From an uncultured Clostridia bacterium (GTDB lineage: Bacteria; Bacillota; Clostridia; Saccharofermentanales; Saccharofermentanaceae), in NCBI GenBank assembly GCA_937876985.1, contig CALEFT010000019.1, positions 1-26,093 on the forward strand: a stretch of DNA of 26,093 bases. The letters run 5' to 3'. This document shows positions 7,939 to 15,918 of the stretch, one piece after another (position 1 is the first letter of the stretch; the number at the start of each line of letters is the position of its first letter). The notes under the pieces are model-generated. The model saw only the letters and a program-made list of their open reading frames with translations, did no database searches and was not told the origin of the DNA. Made by a program: the position numbers and the translations under genes.

Positions 7939-9072
7939 TTACTTTACCTCCTCTTTCTTGGAATCTGCTTTATTGGCTGTCTCACTAGCCTTACGCGCAA
8001 GCTTAAAGTTCGCACAGAAGTCTGCCATCAATATCGCGAAAAGAATAATTCCCTGAAGAAGATCCGCGAAGTGTGAGTCGATTGATGGGTAGCTTGATGC
8101 TGCGACCTTACAACCGTATTGTAGTACAGAAATGAGCAAGCTAGTAACAGCAATTGCTGGAACAGATAGCTTAGAAAGCCATGCTACAATAACGCCAGTC
8201 CAACCAACATTATTTGTAATCGAAGCTGATAGCGCACCTGACGCAGATGCAGTAAAAGCACCAGATAGTCCAATGAGTGCAGCGGAAAGGAACATTGTAC
8301 GAAGGACTATTTTCGAGACGTTCATGCCTGCGTAGCGAGCTGTATTTGAGCTGTCACCTACAACAGAAATCTCGTATCCCTGCTTCGTGTACTTCAGATA
8401 AATATATACGACCACTGCAATTAGAACTGCAATTATCATGGAATAAAGAAGGCTAAAGTCTCCAAGCTTGATTGCTGGCATTGTCGCGTTCTCTGGGAAG
8501 CGAGCAAACACTGGTCTCTCGGAATCCTCGCGTAGGAAATAGTTCCAGTCCGCCTTAGTCTCTCCAATATAGCTTACAAAATATAAAGCAATGTAGTTAA
8601 TCATCAAGGTCGCAAGAGTCTCATTCGTATTGAACTTCATCTTAAGGAAAGCAATTGCCAGACCAATGATTCCACTAGAAACCATAGCAGCAACGCACAT
8701 CATGATAAGAACTACAAAGCCAGGAAGATTCGTATTCGAATAAGCAATTGCTGATGCAACAACCGCACCGATAATAAACTGTCCTTCACCTCCGACATTC
8801 CAGAAACGCATCTTAAACGATAAAGCAAGTGCTACGGAAGTAATTAGAAGAGGTACAAATAATTGTATCAATCCCTCAACACTCTTATATGCATATGGGT
8901 TACCAATAAGCCCAATCGTGAACATATCCTTATAATAATCAAAAGGATTAATGTCTAGGAACATAAGCAAAAATGCTCCGATACCAATAGAGATGACGAC
9001 GCCAATTACGTAATACAATATACGCTTAGCAAGCGACACATCTGTTCTTCTTACTAGATGAAATTGTGGCAT
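7939..9072 (-). CDS. ABC transporter permease, BMP/nucleoside type (NupP-like)
   Basis: This 377-residue permease is the partner of the downstream one. It shows an N-terminal membrane anchor, the segment MRFWNVGGEGQFIIGAV, about eight to ten membrane helices, and the loop GYEISVVGDSSNTARYAGMN that should dock to the ATPase. It ends in a short Lys/Glu-rich tail. It corresponds to NupP/YufP by family and order. Its ATG directly abuts the ATPase stop codon, with GGAGG in the end of the ATPase gene. The two permeases are expected to form a heterodimeric channel for purine nucleosides or related bases. Confidence 0.9.
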   Translation of the reverse strand: MPQFHLVRRTDVSLAKRILYYVIGVVISIGIGAFLLMFLDINPFDYYKDMFTIGLIGNPYAYKSVEGLIQLFVPLLITSVALALSFKMRFWNVGGEGQFIIGAVVASAIAYSNTNLPGFVVLIMMCVAAMVSSGIIGLAIAFLKMKFNTNETLATLMINYIALYFVSYIGETKADWNYFLREDSERPVFARFPENATMPAIKLGDFSLLYSMIIAVLIAVVVYIYLKYTKQGYEISVVGDSSNTARYAGMNVSKIVLRTMFLSAALIGLSGAFTASASGALSASITNNVGWTGVIVAWLSKLSVPAIAVTSLLISVLQYGCKVAASSYPSIDSHFADLLQGIILFAILMADFCANFKLARKASETANKADSKKEEVK

Positions 9073-10722
9073 TTAGCAATCCTCCTTCTCTTCGTTATCG
9101 TTCTTATCAATCTTATCGCTATCCTTCGCTTTGGAGTCTGCAATCATATCCGACGTGATATTTGTATCCTTCGCGATACCAGAAGTCTTACCTTCCTTGC
9201 TATCGACAATATTAAGCGCACCAGTCATCATGAGGCCAAGCTCTTCCTTCGTAGTCTTATGCGCGTGAACTACACCCATGAGCTTACCATGGCAAAGCAC
9301 CATGATCTTATCGCAAAGCGCCATCATTACATCTAAGTCCTCGCCTACGAAAAGCACACCTACGCCATTTTTCTTCTGTTCATTCAAAATATTGTAGATA
9401 GCATATGAAGAATTGATATCAAGTCCACGAACCGGATATGCAGTAACGATAACATTTGGACCAGAGCTAATCTCACGTCCGAGCAAAACCTTCTGTACAT
9501 TACCACCAGACAAGCGGCGAACCGGAGTGTCGACAGATGGTGTCACGACCTCAAGCTCCTTGACTATTCTTTCTGCCTCAACGCGTCCGTTCTTACGGTC
9601 TACAATTGGACCCTTGCCATCCTTATATTTCTTAAGAATTACGTTGTCTACAATAGAAAGCGAAGGAGCTAGTCCCATTCCAAGTCTATCCTCCGGAATA
9701 AAGCTCATCGCGATACCCTTCTCGATAATCTTCTTTGGGCTTAATCCAACAATATTGTCACCCTTGTGAATCATCATTCCTGACTCAATAGGACGAAGTC
9801 CAGCGATTGCTTCACAAAGCTCCTTTTGTCCGGAACCTGCGATTCCTGCTACACCAAGAATCTCACCGCCACGAATATAGAAATTCGCTCCATCAATTGC
9901 CTTGCTTCCCTCATCACTCTTAATTACTAAGTCTCTAATCTCTAGAAGTGGTTTTGTCTTCTCGATAATTGGACGGTCAATATTGAGGTCTACCTTGCGT
10001 CCCATCATAAGCTCAGTAAGCTGATTCTCGTTTGTCTCCTTAGTAACAACTGTGTCGATATATTCGCCCTTACGAAGAATTGCTACACGATCAGAGATTT
10101 CCATTACTTCATTAAGTTTGTGCGTAATAATGATGATGGAATGTCCGTCCTCCTTCATCTTACGAAGCACATCAAAAAGCTTCTTTGTCTCCTGTACAGT
10201 AAGGACCGCAGTTGGCTCATCTAGAATGATTGTCTTTGCTCCGTAGAAAAGCACCTTAATAATCTCGAGCGTTTGCTTTTCGCTGACGGACATGTTGGAT
10301 ACTAGCTTTCTAGCATCAATTGTGAACCCAAATTTCTTTGCAATCTCCTCGACCTTCGCGAAGCGATTCTTCTTCATCCAGAAATCCTTCTTCGCAATAG
10401 AGTTTGCTGTTCCAATCCAGATATTATCTGCGGCAGTGAAGACATTCACGAGCTTAAAATGCTGATGAACCATTCCAATTCCAAGCTTTACAGAATCTTC
10501 TGGAGAACGAATTTCCACCTTCTGTCCGTCTACATAAATGGCACCTGTATCTGGCTGATAAATTCCTGATAGCATATTCATAAGAGTAGTCTTACCAGAA
10601 CCATTCTCGCCGAGGAGCGCCAATATTTCACCCTTCTTCAGGGAGAGATTGATATTCTTGTTCGCATGAACTTCACCAAAACTCTTTGATATAGAACGAA
10701 GCTCTATCGCATTCTCGCTCAT
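9073..10722 (-). CDS. ABC transporter ATP-binding protein, tandem-domain nucleoside type (NupO-like)
   Basis: This protein of about 549 residues has two ABC domains in one chain, as in NupO/YufO and sugar-type RbsA proteins. Domain 1 has Walker A GENGSGKTT at residues 38-46 and Walker B ILDEPTAVL. Its signature motif reads MSVSEKQ in place of the usual LSxGE-type form. Domain 2 has the usual weaker P-loop (GIAGSGQKEL), a good signature (LSGGNVQK) and YPVRGLD in place of the usual Walker B. About 40 charged, low-complexity residues follow at the C-terminus. The ATG ending at 10722 is chosen because GGAGG lies 5 bases upstream; ten residues of open frame before it have no such site. It powers uptake of BMP-bound nucleosides. 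Confidence 0.92.
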   Translation of the reverse strand: MSENAIELRSISKSFGEVHANKNINLSLKKGEILALLGENGSGKTTLMNMLSGIYQPDTGAIYVDGQKVEIRSPEDSVKLGIGMVHQHFKLVNVFTAADNIWIGTANSIAKKDFWMKKNRFAKVEEIAKKFGFTIDARKLVSNMSVSEKQTLEIIKVLFYGAKTIILDEPTAVLTVQETKKLFDVLRKMKEDGHSIIIITHKLNEVMEISDRVAILRKGEYIDTVVTKETNENQLTELMMGRKVDLNIDRPIIEKTKPLLEIRDLVIKSDEGSKAIDGANFYIRGGEILGVAGIAGSGQKELCEAIAGLRPIESGMMIHKGDNIVGLSPKKIIEKGIAMSFIPEDRLGMGLAPSLSIVDNVILKKYKDGKGPIVDRKNGRVEAERIVKELEVVTPSVDTPVRRLSGGNVQKVLLGREISSGPNVIVTAYPVRGLDINSSYAIYNILNEQKKNGVGVLFVGEDLDVMMALCDKIMVLCHGKLMGVVHAHKTTKEELGLMMTGALNIVDSKEGKTSGIAKDTNITSDMIADSKAKDSDKIDKNDNEEKEDC

Positions 10723-10849
10723 GTTTACCTCCAAAATATCGATAATTAACACTTAGAGACACGCGCACTATTCGCATGCTTTTAATTACTAATTACCTTA
10801 TAAGCTATAGCCTAAGCACAACCAATATCATATACAAATATTCAGCATA
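10723..10849 (-). promoter_or_regulatory. Gap between BMP terminator and ATPase gene, possible second promoter
   Basis: Between the terminator and the ATPase ribosome binding site the minus strand contains TTGGTT and TATAAG with 17 bases between them. That is a weak but plausible sigma-A promoter which could supply the ATPase and permease genes independently of read-through. Confidence 0.35.
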
Positions 10850-10892
10850 AAAAATAAAAGAACCACCCCCGACCCATGAAGGCCGGAGGTGG
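10847..10892 (-). terminator. Strong intrinsic terminator between binding-protein and ATPase genes
   Basis: On the minus strand CCACCTCCGGCC pairs over 12 positions with GGTCGGGGGTGG (two GU pairs, 6-base loop). It is followed by TTCTTTTATTTTTT. It lies just after the BMP stop codon inside the transporter gene order, so it should limit transcription into the ATPase and permease genes. Confidence 0.85.
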
Positions 10893-10905
10893 AGAAAATC
10901 TTCTA

Positions 10906-12093
10906 TTATGCTTCCTGAACAACTCCAGCAACGAAGTAATTCATAGAACCTGTGATAACGCCATCCTCAACGCTAGCGCCACCAGCAGCAACAATCTCTG
11001 TACCGTCATTTGCAACAAGAGCTGCATCTGCCTGTGTCATTGCACCAGTCTCATCGAAGGAAAGTGCTACACCACTAAATACGTCCCAATCACCAGAAAC
11101 GATAAGCTCTCTAGCAGCCTCGATAGCAGCAGCAGCCTCACTAGAAACGTGGCTGGATACAGGAGAAATATCAACGAATCCTTCTGCTAGACCACCATAG
11201 TAATTTCCAACTACTGTCATGAAGTTAGCAGCGTCGTTCATTGCTGTCTCAATAGCGAGCTGATAGTAAACATCCCAGTTCCAAATTGGAGCTGTAAGGT
11301 GTGCATCTGGAGCCTGCTCTGACATATCAGAGTTGTAACCGCATCCATATACGCCCTGCTCTGCAGCAACAAGCTGTGGCTGAGCACTATCGCAGTGCTG
11401 TGCAATTACACAGCAATCATATGTACTAATAAGAATCTCAGCAGCCTGACGCTCAAGCTCCTGGTCGCCCCATGTGTAAATCTCATTTACATGAACTACT
11501 GCCTCTGGGTTAACAGACTGAGCACCAAGTGCAAAAGCATTGATACCAGAACATGTCTCCGCATACTCTGTTCCCCAAGCAGAAACGTAACCGATATTGT
11601 TATTGCCCTGCTCAAGAGACTCATAACCAGCAGCGATACCTGCTAGATATCTAGCCTGATAAATTCTTCCGAAATAGTTATTGAAGTTAGTGTCATTAGA
11701 CATATAACCTGTACCGTGGGAGAAGATAATATCTGGATACTCTTGTGCAGCTGCGTCCATCGCATTGATGTAACCAAAGCTGATTCCGAAGATAATATCA
11801 CAACCCTTACCAGCTAGTGTGTCAATAGCATCCTTAACCTGCTGATCATCCTCTGGTACATTATCAACAATGTACAAATCTGTCTGAACGTCAAGTCCAA
11901 GAGCCTCCATAGCCTTTGTGATTCCCTGGTGGTGTGCGAATGTGTAGCCTGCTGTGTCATTCTGGCTGTTGATATAGATTGCGCCTACTGCAAAAGAATC
12001 CTCTTCAGCATTCTCTTCGCTAGAGCAAGCTACCATCAAGCAAGAACCAACGAGAAGCATCATACACATCATCATTGCAAAAAACTTCTTCAT
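10906..12093 (-). CDS. BMP-family substrate-binding lipoprotein (NupN-like)
   Basis: This protein of about 395 residues is a BMP/Med-family lipoprotein, the extracellular purine-nucleoside-binding component of this ABC class. A lipoprotein signal ends at the lipobox LMVAC (Cys23). The mature part shows DSFAVGAIYIN, then a segment around DIIFGISFGYINAMDAAA, then NYFGRIYQARYLAGIAAGY, all typical of the periplasmic-binding fold of BMP proteins. The ATG ending at 12093 is chosen for GGAGG 5 bases upstream; nine residues of open frame before it lack such a site. It sits between xpt and the ABC genes, which supports a purine-related ligand. The exact ligand (guanosine, inosine, xanthosine or another) is inferred, not seen. 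Confidence 0.9.
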   Translation of the reverse strand: MKKFFAMMMCMMLLVGSCLMVACSSEENAEEDSFAVGAIYINSQNDTAGYTFAHHQGITKAMEALGLDVQTDLYIVDNVPEDDQQVKDAIDTLAGKGCDIIFGISFGYINAMDAAAQEYPDIIFSHGTGYMSNDTNFNNYFGRIYQARYLAGIAAGYESLEQGNNNIGYVSAWGTEYAETCSGINAFALGAQSVNPEAVVHVNEIYTWGDQELERQAAEILISTYDCCVIAQHCDSAQPQLVAAEQGVYGCGYNSDMSEQAPDAHLTAPIWNWDVYYQLAIETAMNDAANFMTVVGNYYGGLAEGFVDISPVSSHVSSEAAAAIEAARELIVSGDWDVFSGVALSFDETGAMTQADAALVANDGTEIVAAGGASVEDGVITGSMNYFVAGVVQEA

Positions 12094-12192
12094 ACTTGCC
12101 TCCATATATTTTATTTGCATTCTTGCCCTACTATGAACTGGCCAAACAGCAATTCAGATTAAGGCAAGTTATTGCTTCATTCATTTCTCGCA

Positions 12193-12771
12193 TTAACCCT
12201 CGCGAAAAACTATGGTTCCATCGTCATTCATACTATCTACTATTGCAAGAGATTCTACTCGAACGCCCATCTTCCTTACCATGTCGCCGCCATCTTGGAA
12301 GCCCTTCTCAATTGCTATTGCAGCACCTGCAACCTTAGCATCCGCTTCCTTAACAAGCTTAATTAGTCCGATTAGAGCATTACCCTTAGCAAGGAAATCA
12401 TCAACGATTAGAATAACATCGTCGCTACTAATATATTCCTTGCTTACTGCAATCTCATATGTAGTCTTGTGAGTGTATGAATATACAGGAGCTGTATAAA
12501 GACTATCTGACAGATTAATGGACTTGTGCTTCTTAGCAAAAACCATAGGCACACCAAGAGACGACGCTGCAGCTACCGCAATAGCAATACCTGACGCCTC
12601 TACTGTCAAAACCTTAGTTACTCCGGAATCCTTATATAGACGGGCTATCTCATCACCCATCTTCATCAGAAATGGCACGTCAATTTGCTGATTAAGAAAA
12701 CCGCCGACCTTAAGAATGCCTCCTGGCAATACCTGTCCGTCATGTAAAATCTTGTCTTCTAATTCACGCAT
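12193..12771 (-). CDS. xpt: Xanthine phosphoribosyltransferase
   Basis: This 192-residue protein is xanthine phosphoribosyltransferase, which makes XMP from xanthine and PRPP in the cytoplasm. The PRPP-binding loop VDDFLAKGNA is at residues 123-132, a near-exact match to the family. VLPGGILKV at residues 15-22 and VEASGIA around 58-63 are also characteristic. The ATG ending at 12771 gives the normal family length and has AGGAGG 8 bases upstream; a 27-residue upstream open frame is untranslated leader. It is followed by the nucleoside-binding lipoprotein and ABC genes, so the locus joins uptake and salvage of purines. In many Firmicutes xpt is under a guanine riboswitch; none is visible here. 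Confidence 0.95.
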   Translation of the reverse strand: MRELEDKILHDGQVLPGGILKVGGFLNQQIDVPFLMKMGDEIARLYKDSGVTKVLTVEASGIAIAVAAASSLGVPMVFAKKHKSINLSDSLYTAPVYSYTHKTTYEIAVSKEYISSDDVILIVDDFLAKGNALIGLIKLVKEADAKVAGAAIAIEKGFQDGGDMVRKMGVRVESLAIVDSMNDDGTIVFREG

Positions 12772-12876
12772 AGATTGCCCTCCTGCCACGATGAAACAAC
12801 ACCTCTTAATTCTATTATCTGGCGGTGCTTTTTGCAAGGAATATTTAATCAAAATGCGTGGTAAAAACCTGCAAAA

Positions 12877-14829
12877 TCAATCTAGGTTAAATACAATTTC
12901 CATCTGTTCTGATTTAATAAGAATATCAATATAATCACTTCGTGGAATTGGCATGCTGTAATAGTATCCTTGAATCACATCACAGCCAAATTTACGGAGA
13001 GCCTCAGCCTGAGAATAATATTCAACACCCTCCGCTAAACACTTTATGCCTATATGCTTACTTAGAGTAATAATATCCTCAAGCAAAACTAATTGCTTAT
13101 TGTTATCCGAGAAGCTAAGCAAATCATCAACAAAATTCTTCGCAATCTTTACTGTCTTGATTGGAAGATCCTTCAGCATACGAAGCGAGGAATATCCTGT
13201 ACCAAAATCATCGAGAGAAATATTATATCCATTCGCATTTAATGTATGCATAAAATCAAGTATATTCTTGTTATCACCAAGAGTAACACTCTCGGTAATT
13301 TCGAACTCAATCTCATTAGGAGACAAGCCATACTTATCGATAATATTAAGAAGCGTATAAGCATAACCATCACGGGCCGCCTCGACACCAGAAATATTTA
13401 CAGAAATCGGAACTGCTTCAACACCTTCATCAAGTAACTGTCGCTGAAGCTGACAAACCTTATTGAGAACATACTGGTCAATGAGGTCAATCTTACCCTC
13501 TGCCTCGAAGAATGGAATAAACTGCGCAGGCGACAAGAGTCGTGTACCGCGGAAATTCCATCTTACCAAAGCCTCTGCTCCAACAATCTTCTGATCAAGG
13601 ATAGAAACCTTCGGCTGATAATGAATCTTCAAATCTTCGTTATAAAGTGCGCGTGGTAATTCCTCCTTCAAAATAATACCAAAACGATATTCCTCTTGCA
13701 TCTGTTGCGTATAGAAATTAATCTCCGTCTTATCTGAAGTAGTACCCCTCTTCTGCGCAAGTCGACAAAACTCAATTACGCGTCCAGTCTGAAGCGGAAT
13801 ATCTGCACAAAGCGTCGCACCAGCTCTATAATGAACAGTATATTCAGTCTCTTCTATTGAGTTTATCTTCGCGAAAAGCTCTTCGAGCTTCGTTCTAAGC
13901 TCGCTTTCAGATAGTGGCTTTGTTAACAAGCAGAAATTGTCATTATCACAACGAGCGGAATAGTAAACCCAATCCTTACAATCAAGGATTGTGGCTCCAA
14001 TCTTTCTTAGAAGCTCGTCTCCAACCTTATAACCAAAAATCGCGTTAATCATGTTGAACTGCTTAACATCAAAATGAACAACATCGTATTCATGTAGACC
14101 AATCTCATCAACCTGACTAAGAATACGCTGCATAAAATTCCAGTTCTTAAGTCCAGTAAGCTGATCCTCATAAGCACGAGCGTAAAGCTCTGACTTAGTG
14201 AAGTTGTCATAGTCAGGCTTACTTTCACCATCTTCAAACTTCGTCTCGATTAAATCCACTGGAACTGCAATACTTATCTTACGCTTATTGGGCTCACGTG
14301 TTGTGCTACTAGAAGAGCTTGTCGCACAAACGTCATCATGAAATTCGTTCTCGTTAATTACTTGATCATAATTTGCTCCATAAAGACAAACTGGACCACG
14401 AGAATAATTTGACTTATAGCCATTTGATTCGTAATCGTATGCTTCGATGCAGTCAATCAAGTAGCTGATAGCCTGATCAATCTTGTCGTCTTCAACATTG
14501 AACATCTCGAAATAAGCATAGGCACCAGACTGAACTGGCATCATCTGTAATTCCTGTGTATTCGACACAGAAGCGATATAATCACGTGGAAGTTCGAAAG
14601 CAACTGCATATTCAACCTTACCACTATTTGTCATTGTCTCTGGGATTCTGGCATAAAAATGCTCTCTCGTACCACGAGAGTACTCATTAAGCAAACTATT
14701 ACTCTTCCTATGCTTCTTGGAATTTAGTGCAGAAAAAGACTCAACCTTATCACAGGTTCTATAAATCAAATCCGTCATAAATTTACTTCTAAAAGTAACT
14801 GTACAAAAATTGACCTTCTTCGCACACAT
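12877..14829 (-). CDS. Cyclic-di-GMP protein: GyrI-like sensor, degenerate GGDEF, EAL
   Basis: This protein of about 650 residues has three parts. Residues of about 55-200 resemble a GyrI-like/AraC-type small-molecule-binding domain, with SGAYAYFE, then SNGYKSNYSRGPVCLYG, then a final ISIAVPVDLIE strand. A GGDEF domain follows (DQLTGLKNW, HFDVKQFNMINAIFGYKVGDELL), but the signature reads RCDNDNF, so cyclase activity is unlikely. The EAL domain begins near residue 400 and keeps EALVRW (EAL at 419-421), the Asn of SVNIS, the Glu of EFEITES, DDFG (540-543), GVE and IQG. In the usual LKID motif it has VKIA, so the metal-site Asp is Ala. It is probably a c-di-GMP phosphodiesterase or receptor. The ATG ending at 14829 has GGAAGG upstream; the GTG three codons earlier would have no spacing. 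Confidence 0.85.
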   Translation of the reverse strand: MCAKKVNFCTVTFRSKFMTDLIYRTCDKVESFSALNSKKHRKSNSLLNEYSRGTREHFYARIPETMTNSGKVEYAVAFELPRDYIASVSNTQELQMMPVQSGAYAYFEMFNVEDDKIDQAISYLIDCIEAYDYESNGYKSNYSRGPVCLYGANYDQVINENEFHDDVCATSSSSSTTREPNKRKISIAVPVDLIETKFEDGESKPDYDNFTKSELYARAYEDQLTGLKNWNFMQRILSQVDEIGLHEYDVVHFDVKQFNMINAIFGYKVGDELLRKIGATILDCKDWVYYSARCDNDNFCLLTKPLSESELRTKLEELFAKINSIEETEYTVHYRAGATLCADIPLQTGRVIEFCRLAQKRGTTSDKTEINFYTQQMQEEYRFGIILKEELPRALYNEDLKIHYQPKVSILDQKIVGAEALVRWNFRGTRLLSPAQFIPFFEAEGKIDLIDQYVLNKVCQLQRQLLDEGVEAVPISVNISGVEAARDGYAYTLLNIIDKYGLSPNEIEFEITESVTLGDNKNILDFMHTLNANGYNISLDDFGTGYSSLRMLKDLPIKTVKIAKNFVDDLLSFSDNNKQLVLLEDIITLSKHIGIKCLAEGVEYYSQAEALRKFGCDVIQGYYYSMPIPRSDYIDILIKSEQMEIVFNLD

Positions 14830-14956
14830 ATGAGCCACCTTCCATCATAAAGATAACCCCCTAAAAAAACTCTACGCCTACGATTACAATTATAAACCCA
14901 GACTTAGTTTGTTTATCGAAGATATTATTTAATCTTTTTGAATGAAAAATGAACAA
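14830..14956 (-). promoter_or_regulatory. Probable promoter region of the GGDEF/EAL gene
   Basis: The minus strand of this 127-base gap has a perfect TATAAT (in GGGTTTATAATTG) about 60 bases before the start codon, without a good -35 box. No intrinsic terminator for the upstream beta-lactamase-fold gene is visible and no copy of the recurring motif is present. Confidence 0.45.
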
Positions 14957-15811
14957 CTATACACAAACATCAAAACCCGTCTCAAATCGCTTAATTTTAT
15001 CGCCTAGAACACCCTTAATCAGTCCATATTTTGCACCAGTACAATGACCAGTAAGAATACATGTTTTGCTACCCTTAAGCAAATCAGAAAGTTCTCTTGC
15101 AACCATAAGCGCATCCTCGTCTGTCTCGCTAGACAAATGAAGCCCGGAAACAACCAAATCTGGCATATCATCAAACCTACTCTTGTACGCCTCTAAGATA
15201 TTGCAAATTCCCTTATGCGCGCACCCGGAAATGAGAACCTTCTTGTCGCCCTCAGAAACCACAAAATATATCTCGTGTGCAAACTCATCTTCCTTCGCAT
15301 CACAATCAAATAACAGCGAATTTCCACGAGGCATCCTATATCGCAGCTGCTTCTTCTCTATCGAAAAGCAGCATACATCTCCAAATGAAGCTTCAATATC
15401 TTCATCCTCTTCTCCGACAAACAAAAAGCGATTCAATACAGTTTTATTCGAAAGCAAATTCTCTGGTAGACCTATATATCTTCTGCTACCAGTAGAATCA
15501 CTAAAATATGGCAAAACAACATCGCGATGAGCGACAATTTTTGCATTCTTGTTGACACTAGTAAATGCGAGAATTCCACCAGAATGATCATAATGCCCAT
15601 GCGACAAAAATGCTGTATCAACATGCGATAAATCAACACCAAGAGCACGGCTATTATCAAGCATAGTTGTATCACCTTGCCCAAAGTCGAACAAGTATTT
15701 GCCGTTTTTTGTCTCAACAAAAATAGACAAGCCATGCTCATTTCTGAGCACGGCTTCGTCGTGATTTTTATCTTCAAGTATATTGTTATCTACAAGAATT
15801 ACTAACTTCAT
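14957..15811 (-). CDS. Metallo-beta-lactamase-fold hydrolase of the dihydropterin-synthase-like group
   Basis: This 284-residue protein has the metal-binding motif HGHYDH at residues 71-76, in the form SHGHYDHSGG. Later elements are SGCAHKGICNI, the Leu/His-containing SGLHLS and TGHCTG. This set is typical of the group annotated as 7,8-dihydropterin-6-methyl-4-(beta-D-ribofuranosyl)aminobenzene-5'-phosphate synthase (COG1237), named after an archaeal member. In bacteria the true substrate is mostly unknown, so I call only the fold and group. It is a complete single-domain cytoplasmic protein. The gene stands between a PTS permease gene and the GGDEF/EAL gene and appears to have its own promoter. 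AAGGTG upstream is a modest ribosome binding site. Confidence 0.85.
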   Translation of the reverse strand: MKLVILVDNNILEDKNHDEAVLRNEHGLSIFVETKNGKYLFDFGQGDTTMLDNSRALGVDLSHVDTAFLSHGHYDHSGGILAFTSVNKNAKIVAHRDVVLPYFSDSTGSRRYIGLPENLLSNKTVLNRFLFVGEEDEDIEASFGDVCCFSIEKKQLRYRMPRGNSLLFDCDAKEDEFAHEIYFVVSEGDKKVLISGCAHKGICNILEAYKSRFDDMPDLVVSGLHLSSETDEDALMVARELSDLLKGSKTCILTGHCTGAKYGLIKGVLGDKIKRFETGFDVCV

Positions 15812-15857
15812 CGTGCACCTTAAATATCGCTTATATTAATGGTTTTGGTTCAAAAAA

Positions 15858-15871
15858 GGATGCTTTTCGAG
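15858..15871 (+). repeat. GATGCTTTTCGAG intergenic motif, copy 3
   Basis: Plus-strand GGATGCTTTTCGAG, followed by CATGC so that ATGC and GCAT can pair around the core in this copy only. It lies 13-26 bases downstream of a TATAAT on the minus strand, so it would be in the early transcribed leader of the beta-lactamase-fold gene. Confidence 0.75.
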
Positions 15872-15883
15872 CATGCTAGAGAC

Positions 15884-15889
15884 ATTATA
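15884..15889 (-). promoter_or_regulatory. -10 box for the beta-lactamase-fold gene
   Basis: Perfect TATAAT on the minus strand, about 75 bases before the start codon. No good -35 box is seen at 17 bases. The recurring motif lies just downstream of it. Confidence 0.5.
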
Positions 15890-15918
15890 CAACAAGTGGT
15901 GCTAATCGGCTGTAAATC

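Noticed and set aside
12772..12876. Purine riboswitch upstream of xpt.
   Set aside because: The gap is about 100 bases with none of the conserved aptamer core, and a likely -10 box (GATAAT) leaves a leader of only about 50 bases.
14110..14310. An active diguanylate cyclase in the GGDEF domain.
   Set aside because: The catalytic signature is RCDNDNF, lacking the Gly-Gly and Glu needed for GTP use, so only a regulatory role is likely.
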